A DNA stretch of 64,000 nt from JABAYQ01 sp049890095. Its GTDB lineage: Bacteria > Bacteroidota > Bacteroidia > Flavobacteriales > UBA7312. A program made the position numbers and the translations under genes. The notes beneath the pieces were generated by a model. The model was given only the letters and a program-made list of their open reading frames with translations, was not told where the DNA came from and searched no databases. The stretch spans positions 186,001 to 250,000 of the forward strand of contig JBMHCD010000008.1 of NCBI GenBank assembly GCA_049890095.1, read 5' to 3'. Of the stretch, positions 1 to 8,804 are shown piece after piece (the stretch's first letter is position 1; each line of letters opens with the position of its first letter).

Positions 1-1316
1 TAAATAAAGATAAGTTAATTGATAGTAAAGAGATTTTGATAAATTCAGATGAACAACTTCAGACGATTTCTTTTTTAATAAAAGCAGATGAGGTTGGTTT
101 GCAAGAATATAAGGTAATTATTGAGTCATTTTCAGATGAAAAAAACACATTGAACAATCAAACAAAAGCGTATATCGATGTATTGGAAAGCAAACAAAAG
201 ATATTGTTGCTTACAGAAATTACTCATCCAGATATTTCCGCAATTTCTAAAGCTTTGTCCAATAATCAAAACATAGATTTAAGCATTAAAAATAAATCTG
301 ATTTTGATGGTGATTTTTCGGCATATAATTTACTTATTGCTTATCAAACAAATTTGGAAAATATCGAAATACCAACTTGGCATTTTGTTGGTCAAAATTC
401 AAATTCATCATCTATACCGTGGTTAAACTATCGAACTAATCAGAATATTGAAGAGGTTTCTCCTAGTTTAGAGTCTTTTTCTTTATTCGAGTTGAATTCA
501 GATTGGAAAACTTGGGTGAAAAAGTTGCCACCTTTGTACATTTCTCAAGCAGATTATGTTACCCAAAGTCAAACGTTACTTTCTCAAACTATTAAAGGAA
601 TAGAATTTGATGAACCAATTTTATCATTTAACAATTTAAATGGTATGCGACAAGCAGTATTTATAGGTGAGGGATTATGGAGATGGAGAATTAACGAGTT
701 TAAATTTAGAAAAAACCACAATTTATTCGATGAACTAATCAATAAAAGTGTTCAGTATTTAGTTTTAAGTGACGACAAGAGACTTTTTAGATTAAAAGCG
801 AAGAAGAAGATTTTTGAGAATGAGCCATTTGATGTAAGTCTTGATTTTTATAATTCAAATTATGAGTTAATTACTGATGTAGAAGTTTCATTTAAGCTTA
901 TTGATGATCAGAAAAATGAGTTTGATTATAATTTTGATATCACAAATTCTTCTTATGAACTACAGATTGATCAATTACCAATAGGAGATTATGAATATAT
1001 TGCTAGTGCAATTCGTAATAATGAGCAGTTTAACGCTAAAGGAAAATTAAAAGTAACTCCTCTACAACTAGAGCAGTTTGATGAACAACACAAACACGAG
1101 GTGCTTGTAGAATTATCGCAAAATAATAACGGTACTTTTTTCTATCTAAATGAAATAAATAGTGTTTTTGATCAATTAAACACTATGGATAAAAAGTCTG
1201 TTTTGTATACCAAAACAAACTTAAATGAATTAATAAATTCAAAATGGATTTCAATATTTTTATTTGTATTTTTATCCCTAGAATGGATAATTCGAAAATT
1301 TAATAATAATATTTAA
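1..1316 (+). CDS. BatA/VWA-like membrane protein, C-terminal part (5' end outside window)
   Basis: The reading frame is already open at the window edge (codons from nt 3), so the TTG at nt 36 is not a true start and the N-terminus is missing. About 437 residues are visible, ending in one transmembrane segment close to the C-terminus (SIFLFVFLSLEWIIRK). In Bacteroidota this arrangement (ThuA/amidotransferase-like middle, beta-rich extracytoplasmic part, final TM followed by an EW-x-x-RK tail) is typical of large VWA/BatA-type membrane proteins; that assignment is from memory of the family and no catalytic motif is visible. Early on, a hydrophobic strand followed by THPDIS and an alpha/beta pattern fit the amidotransferase-like fold. 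The SPFH gene follows 14 nt downstream. Confidence 0.6.
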   Translation, partial: NKDKLIDSKEILINSDEQLQTISFLIKADEVGLQEYKVIIESFSDEKNTLNNQTKAYIDVLESKQKILLLTEITHPDISAISKALSNNQNIDLSIKNKSDFDGDFSAYNLLIAYQTNLENIEIPTWHFVGQNSNSSSIPWLNYRTNQNIEEVSPSLESFSLFELNSDWKTWVKKLPPLYISQADYVTQSQTLLSQTIKGIEFDEPILSFNNLNGMRQAVFIGEGLWRWRINEFKFRKNHNLFDELINKSVQYLVLSDDKRLFRLKAKKKIFENEPFDVSLDFYNSNYELITDVEVSFKLIDDQKNEFDYNFDITNSSYELQIDQLPIGDYEYIASAIRNNEQFNAKGKLKVTPLQLEQFDEQHKHEVLVELSQNNNGTFFYLNEINSVFDQLNTMDKKSVLYTKTNLNELINSKWISIFLFVFLSLEWIIRKFNNNI

Positions 1317-1330
1317 TATATATAATAATT

Positions 1331-2173
1331 ATGTTTGAATCAAATGAAGAAGGAGGCTTTAATTTTAAGTTGCCCAGAATATTAGTAATAGGTTTTTTTG
1401 CTTTTATTTTTCTTTTAATTAGTGGAGGAAAAATGTTTTACACTGTTGGTCCAGGTGAAAAGGCAATTTTATTTAAGCGATTTGGAGATGGACTTGTTAA
1501 AGATAAAGTATATGGTCAGGGATTTCATGTTATCGCACCTTGGAATAATTTTTATACTTACAATGTAAAAATTCAAGAAGATTATGAAGCGATGGAAGTG
1601 CTATCCAAAAATGGTCTTTCTATTAAAGTTGATTTATCGTTTCGTTTTAGTCCAGAGTTAACTCAAGTAGGTTATCTACATGATTTAGTTGGTAAAGATT
1701 ATTTAGAAAGTATAATACGACCAGAGATTAGATCAGTAACAAGGGAAGTTATTGGTGAATATTTGCCTGAGGAATTATATTCTACAAAGAGAGAAGAGGT
1801 AGAGGATAAGATTTTTCAAATCACTTCTGAGTCTGTAAAGGATAAATTTATTGTTTTGGATGCTATTTTGATAAGAGATGTAACACTTCCTAAAACCTTA
1901 CAGGCTGCTATCGAAACTAAATTAAAATACGAGCAGGAAGCTTTAGAGTATGAGTTTAAAATTTTGAAAGAAGAGAAAGAAGCTGAGAGAAAAAGAATCG
2001 AGGCTGAAGGTATTTCGGATTTCCAAAGAATTATTAATAAAACAATTACTCCTGAACTTTTACGTTGGAAAGGAGTAGAAACGACTCAAGAATTGGCAAA
2101 CTCTCCAAATAGCAAAGTTATATTAATAGGTAATGGAGAAGACGATTTACCAGTTATTTTGGGTGGTAACTAA
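1331..2173 (+). CDS. SPFH/prohibitin-family membrane protein
   Basis: A 280-residue protein with an N-terminal membrane anchor (about residues 15-36), then an SPFH/Band 7 domain (VGPGEKAILFKRFGDG and onward to about residue 190), a charged helical coiled-coil stretch (about 190-235, rich in E/K/A) and a short C-terminal tail (VILIGNGEDDLPVIL). This order matches prohibitin-like proteins, which form large ring-shaped oligomers in membranes and often modulate membrane proteases; the cellular role here cannot be read from sequence. The ATG sits 14 nt after the preceding gene and probably shares its transcript. Confidence 0.88.
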   Translation: MFESNEEGGFNFKLPRILVIGFFAFIFLLISGGKMFYTVGPGEKAILFKRFGDGLVKDKVYGQGFHVIAPWNNFYTYNVKIQEDYEAMEVLSKNGLSIKVDLSFRFSPELTQVGYLHDLVGKDYLESIIRPEIRSVTREVIGEYLPEELYSTKREEVEDKIFQITSESVKDKFIVLDAILIRDVTLPKTLQAAIETKLKYEQEALEYEFKILKEEKEAERKRIEAEGISDFQRIINKTITPELLRWKGVETTQELANSPNSKVILIGNGEDDLPVILGGN

Positions 2174-2197
2174 TATGTAACCTTAACAAATTCAATT

Positions 2198-2560
2198 ATG
2201 AAAAAAATAGTTTTAATCTTAATGTTGTCGTATCCAATTTTTACGATGGCACAATCTGCTAAAAATACTCAAGATAGAGCATCAAAAGTAGTTTATAGTT
2301 ATATGATAATGACCTACAATGAAAAAGCAGAGGTTATAAAATCTCCAAAAAAGAAAAGAGAAGGAGTTAGAACAGAAGAACCTAAAAAAACGAACTATAC
2401 ATTTAAAGCAAGAGATCCTAAGTTGGTTAATCAAATGTCTAAGATGTCTGCTTCCTTTAGTGGCGAATTAGGTGCATTAAATTTTTTAGGTAAAATGGGA
2501 TGGGAGCTAGTTGGAATAAAAGGAAATGATTATTATTTCAAGTCCAATAGGTTAAGATAA
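2198..2560 (+). CDS. Small exported protein of unknown function
   Basis: 120 residues starting with a clear signal peptide (KK, hydrophobic core, cleavage after about residue 19 at MAQ-SAK). The mature part has a strongly basic middle (PKKKREG, about residues 50-65) and a C-terminal region with GKMGWELVGIKGNDYYFK, a pattern often seen in small Bacteroidota proteins containing a W-E-L-V strand before a final beta strand. No family is recognised. It lies 24 nt after the SPFH gene and is followed directly by a strong terminator, so it is probably the last gene of that transcription unit. Confidence 0.75.
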   Translation: MKKIVLILMLSYPIFTMAQSAKNTQDRASKVVYSYMIMTYNEKAEVIKSPKKKREGVRTEEPKKTNYTFKARDPKLVNQMSKMSASFSGELGALNFLGKMGWELVGIKGNDYYFKSNRLR

Positions 2561-2569
2561 AATAATTTT

Positions 2570-2593
2570 AAAGCTCCTTTTGGAGCTTTTTTT
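2570..2593 (+). terminator. Rho-independent terminator
   Basis: Inverted repeat AAAGCTCC / GGAGCTTT (2570-2577 and 2582-2589) with a TTTT loop and a T run reaching 2593. It ends immediately before the ATG of the next gene at 2594. Confidence 0.85.
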
Positions 2594-2998
2594 ATGAAAA
2601 GATATTCAGAAAAAATACTTGTTGCATGGGCAGAATGTATTAGCGGCAATGAAGAGATTCGGGATTGGCTAATGAAAAACGGATATCCAGAATTAGGACT
2701 ATTTCGTTTTGCTTTATTTTTTGATAAAAAATCATGTGATTGGTTATTTAAAAATGCCCCTCATCTTTTGGCAACTATAAACGCTATTGAAGGAAAGAAA
2801 CCTGCGATTTCATGGTTAGAGCGAAATAATTATAAATTATTGCTTCGAATTGCAAAAGCTGCCGATAATGACAAAGAAGAAATGAAGTGGTTGTTGAAAA
2901 ATGATCCTTTATTTGCTGCCATTGCATCTAGAATAAAAACAGTTAAAAACGAGATTGAAGAAGCTAATAACGATGTTCATCGATGGGGATATCAGTAA
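2594..2998 (+). CDS. Uncharacterised cytoplasmic protein with short helical W-L repeats
   Basis: 134 residues without signal peptide or membrane segment. Four units of about 24 residues can be laid out, each centred on a W-L or D-W-L element followed by a helix (DWLMKN, DWLFKN, SWLERN, KWLLKN near residues 24, 49, 73 and 98). This suggests a small all-helical repeat scaffold, possibly for protein binding; no known family was recognised. The start codon lies directly after the terminator T-run, leaving no room for its own promoter in between. The 3' end meets uvrB tail to tail with a single base between the stop codons. Confidence 0.7.
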   Translation: MKRYSEKILVAWAECISGNEEIRDWLMKNGYPELGLFRFALFFDKKSCDWLFKNAPHLLATINAIEGKKPAISWLERNNYKLLLRIAKAADNDKEEMKWLLKNDPLFAAIASRIKTVKNEIEEANNDVHRWGYQ

Positions 2999-2999
2999 C

Positions 3000-4982
3000 C
3001 TATTTTTTTAAAAGCTTTAGTTCATTAAGTTTATCTCTTAATTTTATTGCCTCGTCAAAATCTAAGTCTTGAGCAGCTTTTTCCATTTGCTTTTGAACAT
3101 TTCTAATGGCTTTATTTAGTGTTTTTTTGTCGCTGTAATCTGTTTCGTCGACAGAAGTATTGTTCGTGTTAATTGAATAAGGATTTAACTTCTGAGCAAT
3201 CTGATTGCTTTTTTTCTTGTTTAATGGAGTAGGGGTTAAATTATTTTTAGTGTTATATTCAATTTGTAGTTCTCTTCTTCTGTTAGTTTCGTCAATCGTT
3301 AATTTCATGCTGTTTGTAATCTTATCAGCATACATAATTACCCTTCCGTTTACGTTTCTGGCTGCTCGCCCAGCAGTTTGAGTTAATGATCTTTCTGATC
3401 GTAAAAAACCTTCTTTATCTGCATCTAAAACAGCAACTAAACTAACTTCTGGCAAATCTAAACCCTCTCTTAAAAGATTAACCCCTATTAAAACATCAAA
3501 ATGACCTTCTCTAAGTTCGTGTAAAATTTCTACCCTTTCTAATGTATCAACATCTGAATGAATGTATCTACATTTTATTTTAAAACCATCCAAATATTTG
3601 CTTAGCTCTTCAGCCATTCTTTTGGTTAGAGTAGTAACTAAAATACGTTCGTCAATAATAATTCGCTTTCTAATTTCTTCTAATAAATCATCAATTTGAT
3701 TAACTGATGGTTTGACTTCAATTATTGGATCTAATAAACCAGTAGGACGAATGATTTGTTCCGTATATACTCCTTCAGATTGTTGTAGTTCGTAATCAGC
3801 AGGTGTGGCACTAACGTAAATTGTTTGTTGACTTAATGATTCAAATTCCTCAAACTTTAATGGTCTATTATCCATTGCAGCTGGTAACCTAAAGCCATAT
3901 TCAACTAAATTTTCTTTTCTTGAACGGTCTCCTCCGTACATAGCTCGTATTTGAGGTAATGTAACATGGCTTTCATCAATAACGGTTATAAAATCTTTTG
4001 GAAAATAATCTAATAGACAAAATGGACGACTTCCTTTTTTTCTACCATCGAAATATCTAGAGTAATTTTCTATACCCGAGCAATATCCTAATTCTCGAAT
4101 CATCTCAAGATCGTAGTTTACTCGTTCGTCTAAACGTTTTGCTTCTAGCTTTCTATCGGTATTTCTCAAAAATTGTACTTGATCCATTAAATCGTCCTGA
4201 ATTTCATGAATAGCACTTTGAATTCTATCCTTTGAGGCTACAAAAATCGTTGCTGGATAAATTTTTAGAAAATCTAGTTTTTCAATTTTTTTACCATCTG
4301 ATGGCTCAATACTTTCTATTTCTTCAATTTCATCTCCCCAAAAATGAATTCTATATGCAATATCTGCATATGCTGGAAAAATATCAATGGTATCCCCTCT
4401 GACTTTAAAATTACCTCTTTCAAATTGGTTTTCAGTTCTTGAATAAAGTGATGTAACAAATTGATTTAATAACTTATTTCTGCTTAATTGTTGACCAACA
4501 CTAATTTCAATTACGTTATTATTAAATTCGTTTGGGTTTCCAATTCCATAGATACAAGAAACGGAAGAAACAACAATGATATCTTTTCTTCCCGATAACA
4601 GAGTGGAAGTAGTACTTAATCTAAGTTTTTCTATTTCTTGGTTTATTGATAAATCTTTTTCTATGTAAATTCCAGAACTTGGTATATATGCTTCAGGCTG
4701 ATAATAGTCGTAGTATGAAACGAAATATTCTACTGCATTATGCGGAAAAAACTGTTTGAACTCGCTGTAAAGTTGTGCCGCAAGAGTTTTGTTGTGGCTA
4801 AGAACAAGAGTAGGTCTGTTTACCTCCTTTATTACATTTGCAATAGTAAATGTTTTACCAGAACCGGTTACACCCAATAAGGTTTGAGACTCTATTTGAT
4901 TATCAAGCCCTTCAACTAGTTCTTTAATAGCTTTTGGTTGATCACCCGTTGGAGAAAAATCTGAAACAATTTTAAACTCCAT
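3000..4982 (-). CDS. uvrB: UvrABC excinuclease subunit B
   Basis: 660 residues, normal length for UvrB, the DNA-damage verification helicase-like subunit of nucleotide excision repair that is loaded by UvrA and recruits UvrC. Visible: Walker A GVTGSGKT (37-44), the damage-sensing beta-hairpin region YYDYYQPEAYIP (about 90-101), the DESH helicase box (VIDESHVTLPQ), motifs V-VI (GVNLLREGLDLPEVS, QTAGRAARN) and a C-terminal UVR motif (about 625-658) used to contact UvrC. The start codon follows the DUF349 gene stop with no gap, so the two are co-transcribed. No recognisable LexA-type operator was seen. Confidence 0.97.
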   Translation of the reverse strand: MEFKIVSDFSPTGDQPKAIKELVEGLDNQIESQTLLGVTGSGKTFTIANVIKEVNRPTLVLSHNKTLAAQLYSEFKQFFPHNAVEYFVSYYDYYQPEAYIPSSGIYIEKDLSINQEIEKLRLSTTSTLLSGRKDIIVVSSVSCIYGIGNPNEFNNNVIEISVGQQLSRNKLLNQFVTSLYSRTENQFERGNFKVRGDTIDIFPAYADIAYRIHFWGDEIEEIESIEPSDGKKIEKLDFLKIYPATIFVASKDRIQSAIHEIQDDLMDQVQFLRNTDRKLEAKRLDERVNYDLEMIRELGYCSGIENYSRYFDGRKKGSRPFCLLDYFPKDFITVIDESHVTLPQIRAMYGGDRSRKENLVEYGFRLPAAMDNRPLKFEEFESLSQQTIYVSATPADYELQQSEGVYTEQIIRPTGLLDPIIEVKPSVNQIDDLLEEIRKRIIIDERILVTTLTKRMAEELSKYLDGFKIKCRYIHSDVDTLERVEILHELREGHFDVLIGVNLLREGLDLPEVSLVAVLDADKEGFLRSERSLTQTAGRAARNVNGRVIMYADKITNSMKLTIDETNRRRELQIEYNTKNNLTPTPLNKKKSNQIAQKLNPYSINTNNTSVDETDYSDKKTLNKAIRNVQKQMEKAAQDLDFDEAIKLRDKLNELKLLKK

Positions 4983-6749
4983 TTATATTGAATTCAGAAG
5001 ATTTAATTTTTTTTCGAATTCTTTAATTTGACTTAATCTAGTATCAATTTTTGACTGGACTTGTTTTTTAAAGGATTCAGCTTCTTCTGAATTGTTAAAA
5101 AAACTGATGTTAGTTTGGTACTGATTAAGTTCTTTTTTCAATTCACTAATTTTATTTAGTAGAACTTTTTTCTCTTTCAAAACTAAATTTTCATCTTTTT
5201 TAGTTTTTAAGATTTCTAATTTTTTATTGAACTTAATATTTTCAATTTGTGAGGGCTCAATTTTTAATTTTTTGTAAAAGCCAGAAATTGTTTTTTCAAA
5301 TTGAGATTCTATTTTTTCGTTCTTTTTATCAATGCTTCCTATATTATTCCAAGAAATAGTCCAATCGTCAATTTGTTTTAAACAGTTTTCTTTATTTTCA
5401 AATGAATTAAATTTTTTAATTTTTTCTAGTAAATCTCTTTTTTTAGTTAGATTTTCCTTCTTCTCTTGGTCTAGGCTATTGAAAAAATCTTTTTTAGCCG
5501 TAAAAAATGTGTCACAAGCGGTACGAAATCTTTGCCATAATTGATCCGATTGTTTATTTGGCACAAATGCAGTCTCTTTCCATTTTTTTTGAAGATCAAT
5601 TATTTTAATAGTTGTTGTTTTCCATTCTTTAGATTTTGACAATTTTTCAACTTGCTCGCATAAAGAAACTTTTTCGGCTATTGCATCTTTAACCTCTTCT
5701 TTTTTACTTTTATAAAAATGGTTTTTTTGTTTTTGGAATTCATTGATTACAGATCTGAAATTTTTCCATGCAACTTGGTTGTCTTTCCTATCTAGATTAC
5801 CAATTTTTTTCCATTGTATTTGAAGTTCGTTTACTTTTTCACTTAAATTTTTCCACTGGTTATGATTTTTTGCTTCTTCGTTACATAAATTTTTAATTTT
5901 TTCACAAATTTCATTTTTTAGGTTAATCTTTTCCAGATTTTTTTGCTTTAGATTAACAAAAAATTCATTTCGTTTTTTATTTAGTAAATGAGAGGCGTCT
6001 TTAAATCGATTCCAGATTGTTTCTCTTTTGTTTTTTTCAACAGGCCCAACCTCTTTCCATTTTTCGTGTAAAGATTGTAATTCTGTATGAGCTTTATTTA
6101 TAGATTTTTCATTTAATAAATTCTCAGCTTTCTGACATAGTTCCTTTTTCTTATCAAGATTTTTTTTGAAATCTAAATCTCTAAGGTCTTTATTTATACT
6201 TATATAATCATAAAATTTTTCTACATGATGATGATAAGATTGCCAAAGTTCATTATTTATATTTATAGGAGCTGGACCTGTAGAACGCCACTGTTCTTGT
6301 AATGAATTAAATTGATTAAATGTTTCTTTTATAGTTTCGGTTGTATTGATCAGATTTTCAATACTTTTTATAATTTCTAATTTAACTTTATGATTAGATT
6401 TTTTTTCTTTTTCTAACGATTCTCTTTCTTTATTTTTTAGTTTCTTAAAAGCGGAGTATTTCTTTTTGAAAATATCTTCAAAGTTATTTTTAAATTCAAA
6501 ATCCTCTTCTTTTCCTCCATTTTCTAGAAAATCATTAAGAACATTATTTTTTTCGTTACGAATTTTGGTGTAAAATGTAGCTTTGATATTTTCAACTTGT
6601 TTGGAATTAGTCAAGGCTTTTCCGTTTTCGGTCAATTCTTCGGTTAAAGAAATTAATTGTTCATACGAATTATCATGAAGATTGATTTGTTCATTTTCAA
6701 TGATGTTGTCGCTAGAAATTATTTTTTCGTTAAGTGAATCTTCACTCAT
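4983..6749 (-). CDS. DUF349-repeat protein
   Basis: 588 residues, highly charged, lysine-rich and largely helical, with no signal peptide. Five tandem units carry the DUF349 signature of a W-x-x-[GA]-x-x-P-type turn followed by a second Trp and helix (WRSTGPAPININNELW, WKEVGPVEKN, WKKIGNLDRKD, WKETAFVPNKQ, and a diverged WNNIGSIDKKN). A coiled coil ends the protein (about residues 520-588). DUF349 proteins are common in Bacteroidota and Actinobacteria; their function is not established. It has its own promoter motif 25 nt upstream and abuts uvrB with no gap, which makes it the first gene of a two-gene unit with uvrB. Confidence 0.9.
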   Translation of the reverse strand: MSEDSLNEKIISSDNIIENEQINLHDNSYEQLISLTEELTENGKALTNSKQVENIKATFYTKIRNEKNNVLNDFLENGGKEEDFEFKNNFEDIFKKKYSAFKKLKNKERESLEKEKKSNHKVKLEIIKSIENLINTTETIKETFNQFNSLQEQWRSTGPAPININNELWQSYHHHVEKFYDYISINKDLRDLDFKKNLDKKKELCQKAENLLNEKSINKAHTELQSLHEKWKEVGPVEKNKRETIWNRFKDASHLLNKKRNEFFVNLKQKNLEKINLKNEICEKIKNLCNEEAKNHNQWKNLSEKVNELQIQWKKIGNLDRKDNQVAWKNFRSVINEFQKQKNHFYKSKKEEVKDAIAEKVSLCEQVEKLSKSKEWKTTTIKIIDLQKKWKETAFVPNKQSDQLWQRFRTACDTFFTAKKDFFNSLDQEKKENLTKKRDLLEKIKKFNSFENKENCLKQIDDWTISWNNIGSIDKKNEKIESQFEKTISGFYKKLKIEPSQIENIKFNKKLEILKTKKDENLVLKEKKVLLNKISELKKELNQYQTNISFFNNSEEAESFKKQVQSKIDTRLSQIKEFEKKLNLLNSI

Positions 6750-6774
6750 ATTTATCCGTGTTTTTTTACAATTA

Positions 6775-6782
6775 CAAATGTA
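6775..6782 (-). promoter_or_regulatory. Bacteroidota-type -7 promoter element for DUF349-uvrB
   Basis: TACATTTG on the minus strand fits the TAnnTTTG consensus, 25 nt upstream of the DUF349 start, in the only intergenic gap of this gene block. Confidence 0.55.
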
Positions 6783-6807
6783 AGAAATTAACTATAAATG
6801 GGTTAGC

Positions 6808-7527
6808 TTAACTATTCCATATTTCCCAAGATTTTAATGCTTGTATTTTAAGCATTTCAAAGCCGTTTTTTGTAGTTGCTTTTTTTTGTTTTCCTTTTTT
6901 AAGAAAAAGTGACTCTTTGGGGTTATAAACCAAATCATACAAAAGGTGTTGTTCGGTTAAATATTTGTATGGAATATTTGGACACTCATCTACAATTGGA
7001 CTCGTTCCTAAGGGAGTGCAGTTTATTATAACTTTGTAGTCGTTAAGCATATCTTTGTCCAAACATTCATAGTTTAGTTCTTTTTTTCTAGAAACAATAG
7101 AATAATCTACTCCCATTTTGGTAAAGGCAAAAGCTATTGCTTTGGACGCACCTCCACTTCCTAATATTAATGCTTTTTTATGTACAGGTTTTAATAATGG
7201 TTTAATTGAATCACTAAATCCAATATAATCTGTATTGTGTCCTATAATTTTTTGATTTGCTATTTTCAAACAATTAACGGCATTGATTGCTTTAGCCTCT
7301 ATTGATAGTTCATCAACAAATTGTATAATTTCTTGTTTGTATGGAATGGTAATGTTTAATCCTTCAATTTTGTTTTTTACTATAAAGTTTTTAAAAGAAT
7401 CCAGATTTTCTAATTCAAACAAATTGTACGAACAATTATTAATATTTTCTAATTCAAATTTTTGATCAAAAAAGTCCTTAGAAAAAGAATAATTTAAATT
7501 TTTTCCAATAAGTCCAAACTGCCTCAT
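6808..7527 (-). CDS. aroE: Shikimate dehydrogenase
   Basis: 239 residues. Catalyses NADPH-dependent reduction of 3-dehydroshikimate to shikimate in aromatic amino-acid biosynthesis. Substrate-binding motif NITIPYKQ (58-65, catalytic Lys64), NTD (98-100, catalytic Asp100) and the Rossmann glycine motif GSGGASKA (123-130) are present. It is slightly shorter than enterobacterial AroE (about 270) but normal for Bacteroidota. The ATG overlaps the stop of the upstream DUF368 gene by four bases (ATGA), indicating translational coupling. Confidence 0.95.
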   Translation of the reverse strand: MRQFGLIGKNLNYSFSKDFFDQKFELENINNCSYNLFELENLDSFKNFIVKNKIEGLNITIPYKQEIIQFVDELSIEAKAINAVNCLKIANQKIIGHNTDYIGFSDSIKPLLKPVHKKALILGSGGASKAIAFAFTKMGVDYSIVSRKKELNYECLDKDMLNDYKVIINCTPLGTSPIVDECPNIPYKYLTEQHLLYDLVYNPKESLFLKKGKQKKATTKNGFEMLKIQALKSWEIWNS

Positions 7528-8510
7528 CTAGCCATTTTTTTTGCTAATTGTTCAATTGCTATGATAGTGAGCATTCCAATAATTAGGGAAAAAATTACCA
7601 AAAGTTCACCATTTCCAATAGTTTCAGGTATATATCTTTCATAACCAGTTATTACAGGTTGACCATCTCGATCGAAAATAGTATTATCAAATATTTCTTT
7701 TTTCCATGGCCAAATAGTACTTAACGAACCTAATACAAATCCAGTCAATATTGAAATAGTAATATTGAAATATCGTTTAAATATGTAGGATATTAAATTA
7801 GAAAAAACAAGTAATCCTACTATTGATCCTACTAAAAAAATAATAAAATATATAAGATTGTTTTGCATTTCAATATCACTTAGAATGATATTAAAATTGC
7901 CAACAAAGCATTGATTTAGAAAATCAAATAAACTACTTATGGATTTTACCATTAATAATTCGTAATTACCCATTAACATAAGAATATAAGAACCCGACAA
8001 CCCAGGAAGTACCATTCCACAAATTCCTATCATTCCACAAATGAAAATATAGAGATAGTTTGTGTTTGCTACCGAGCTACTTTCTATAAAGGAAAGACCC
8101 AGGGCAAAAGAGAAACCTAAAAGAAGACTAAGTTTTGCTTTTAGATTCCAATTTTCAACTTTTATTCCAACATAGTAAACGGATGCTAATACTAACCCAA
8201 AGAAAAATGCCCATGTTGGTTGAGGGTGTTTTTCTAGAAGAAATTCAAAAAGTTTAGCTAAGCTAAAAATACTGAAAACAATACCTAAGAAAATAGGGGT
8301 TAAAAAAGAATAATTAATATGATTAAAAAAATTTTTGAAGTCTTTTTTTAGTAGCATTTTTAATGCTGTTTTATCAAATTTTTTGATTGAGTCGATTAAT
8401 TCTTCAAAGATATTTGTGATTAATGCAATCGTACCCCCTGAAACTCCAGGAATTACGTTAGCAGCTCCCATTGCAACTCCTTTTAAAAAAACAATAAATT
8501 TACTAAGCAT
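7524..8510 (-). CDS. DUF368 (PopT-type) undecaprenyl-phosphate transporter
   Basis: 328-residue polytopic membrane protein with about eight hydrophobic segments. The DUF368 hallmark MGAANVIPGVSGGTIAL lies near the N-terminus (residues 14-30), and a second inverted-topology copy, CGMVLPGLSGSYILMLMG, is near residue 165. DUF368 proteins (PopT) have been shown in other bacteria to return undecaprenyl phosphate across the inner membrane for cell-wall and glycan assembly. The motif supports membership; the substrate here is inferred. It is encoded between rhodanese (1 nt gap) and aroE (4 nt overlap). A start at the internal Met14 is possible but would remove the leading amphipathic segment. Confidence 0.9.
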   Translation of the reverse strand: MLSKFIVFLKGVAMGAANVIPGVSGGTIALITNIFEELIDSIKKFDKTALKMLLKKDFKNFFNHINYSFLTPIFLGIVFSIFSLAKLFEFLLEKHPQPTWAFFFGLVLASVYYVGIKVENWNLKAKLSLLLGFSFALGLSFIESSSVANTNYLYIFICGMIGICGMVLPGLSGSYILMLMGNYELLMVKSISSLFDFLNQCFVGNFNIILSDIEMQNNLIYFIIFLVGSIVGLLVFSNLISYIFKRYFNITISILTGFVLGSLSTIWPWKKEIFDNTIFDRDGQPVITGYERYIPETIGNGELLVIFSLIIGMLTIIAIEQLAKKMAR

Positions 8511-8511
8511 T

Positions 8512-8802
8512 TTAAAAATTTTGATCTAACCAATTCTGATAACCACCATCTAAATGATCAATATTTTTAAAATCAAACTTTTTGCGAAGCATGTATACCA
8601 ACGCTTTACTTCGTTTTCCAGAATTACAATAAAAAACAATTTCTTGGTCTTGGTCAAATTGATGTATTTTCTCCATCACCTCGGCTAGAGGAATATTTTT
8701 TTTGCAGATGTGCCCATCTTCAAATTCATAACTTTCTCTTATATCAATTAGTTGAAATTGATTATTTTTTTCAAGTTTGCTTTTTAGGGTAGTAGCTTTC
8801 AT
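8512..8802 (-). CDS. Single-domain rhodanese-like protein
   Basis: 96 residues, one rhodanese domain with no export signal. The active-site loop is CNSGKRS with catalytic Cys59; the LIDIRESYEFEDGHI motif (18-32) and HLDGGYQNW near the C-terminus are typical. Such small cytoplasmic rhodaneses carry sulfane sulfur on the loop cysteine; the acceptor is unknown. It follows the phosphosulfolactate synthase-like gene by 2 nt, so a link to sulfur chemistry is possible but unproven. Confidence 0.93.
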   Translation of the reverse strand: MKATTLKSKLEKNNQFQLIDIRESYEFEDGHICKKNIPLAEVMEKIHQFDQDQEIVFYCNSGKRSKALVYMLRKKFDFKNIDHLDGGYQNWLDQNF

Positions 8803-8804
8803 AA

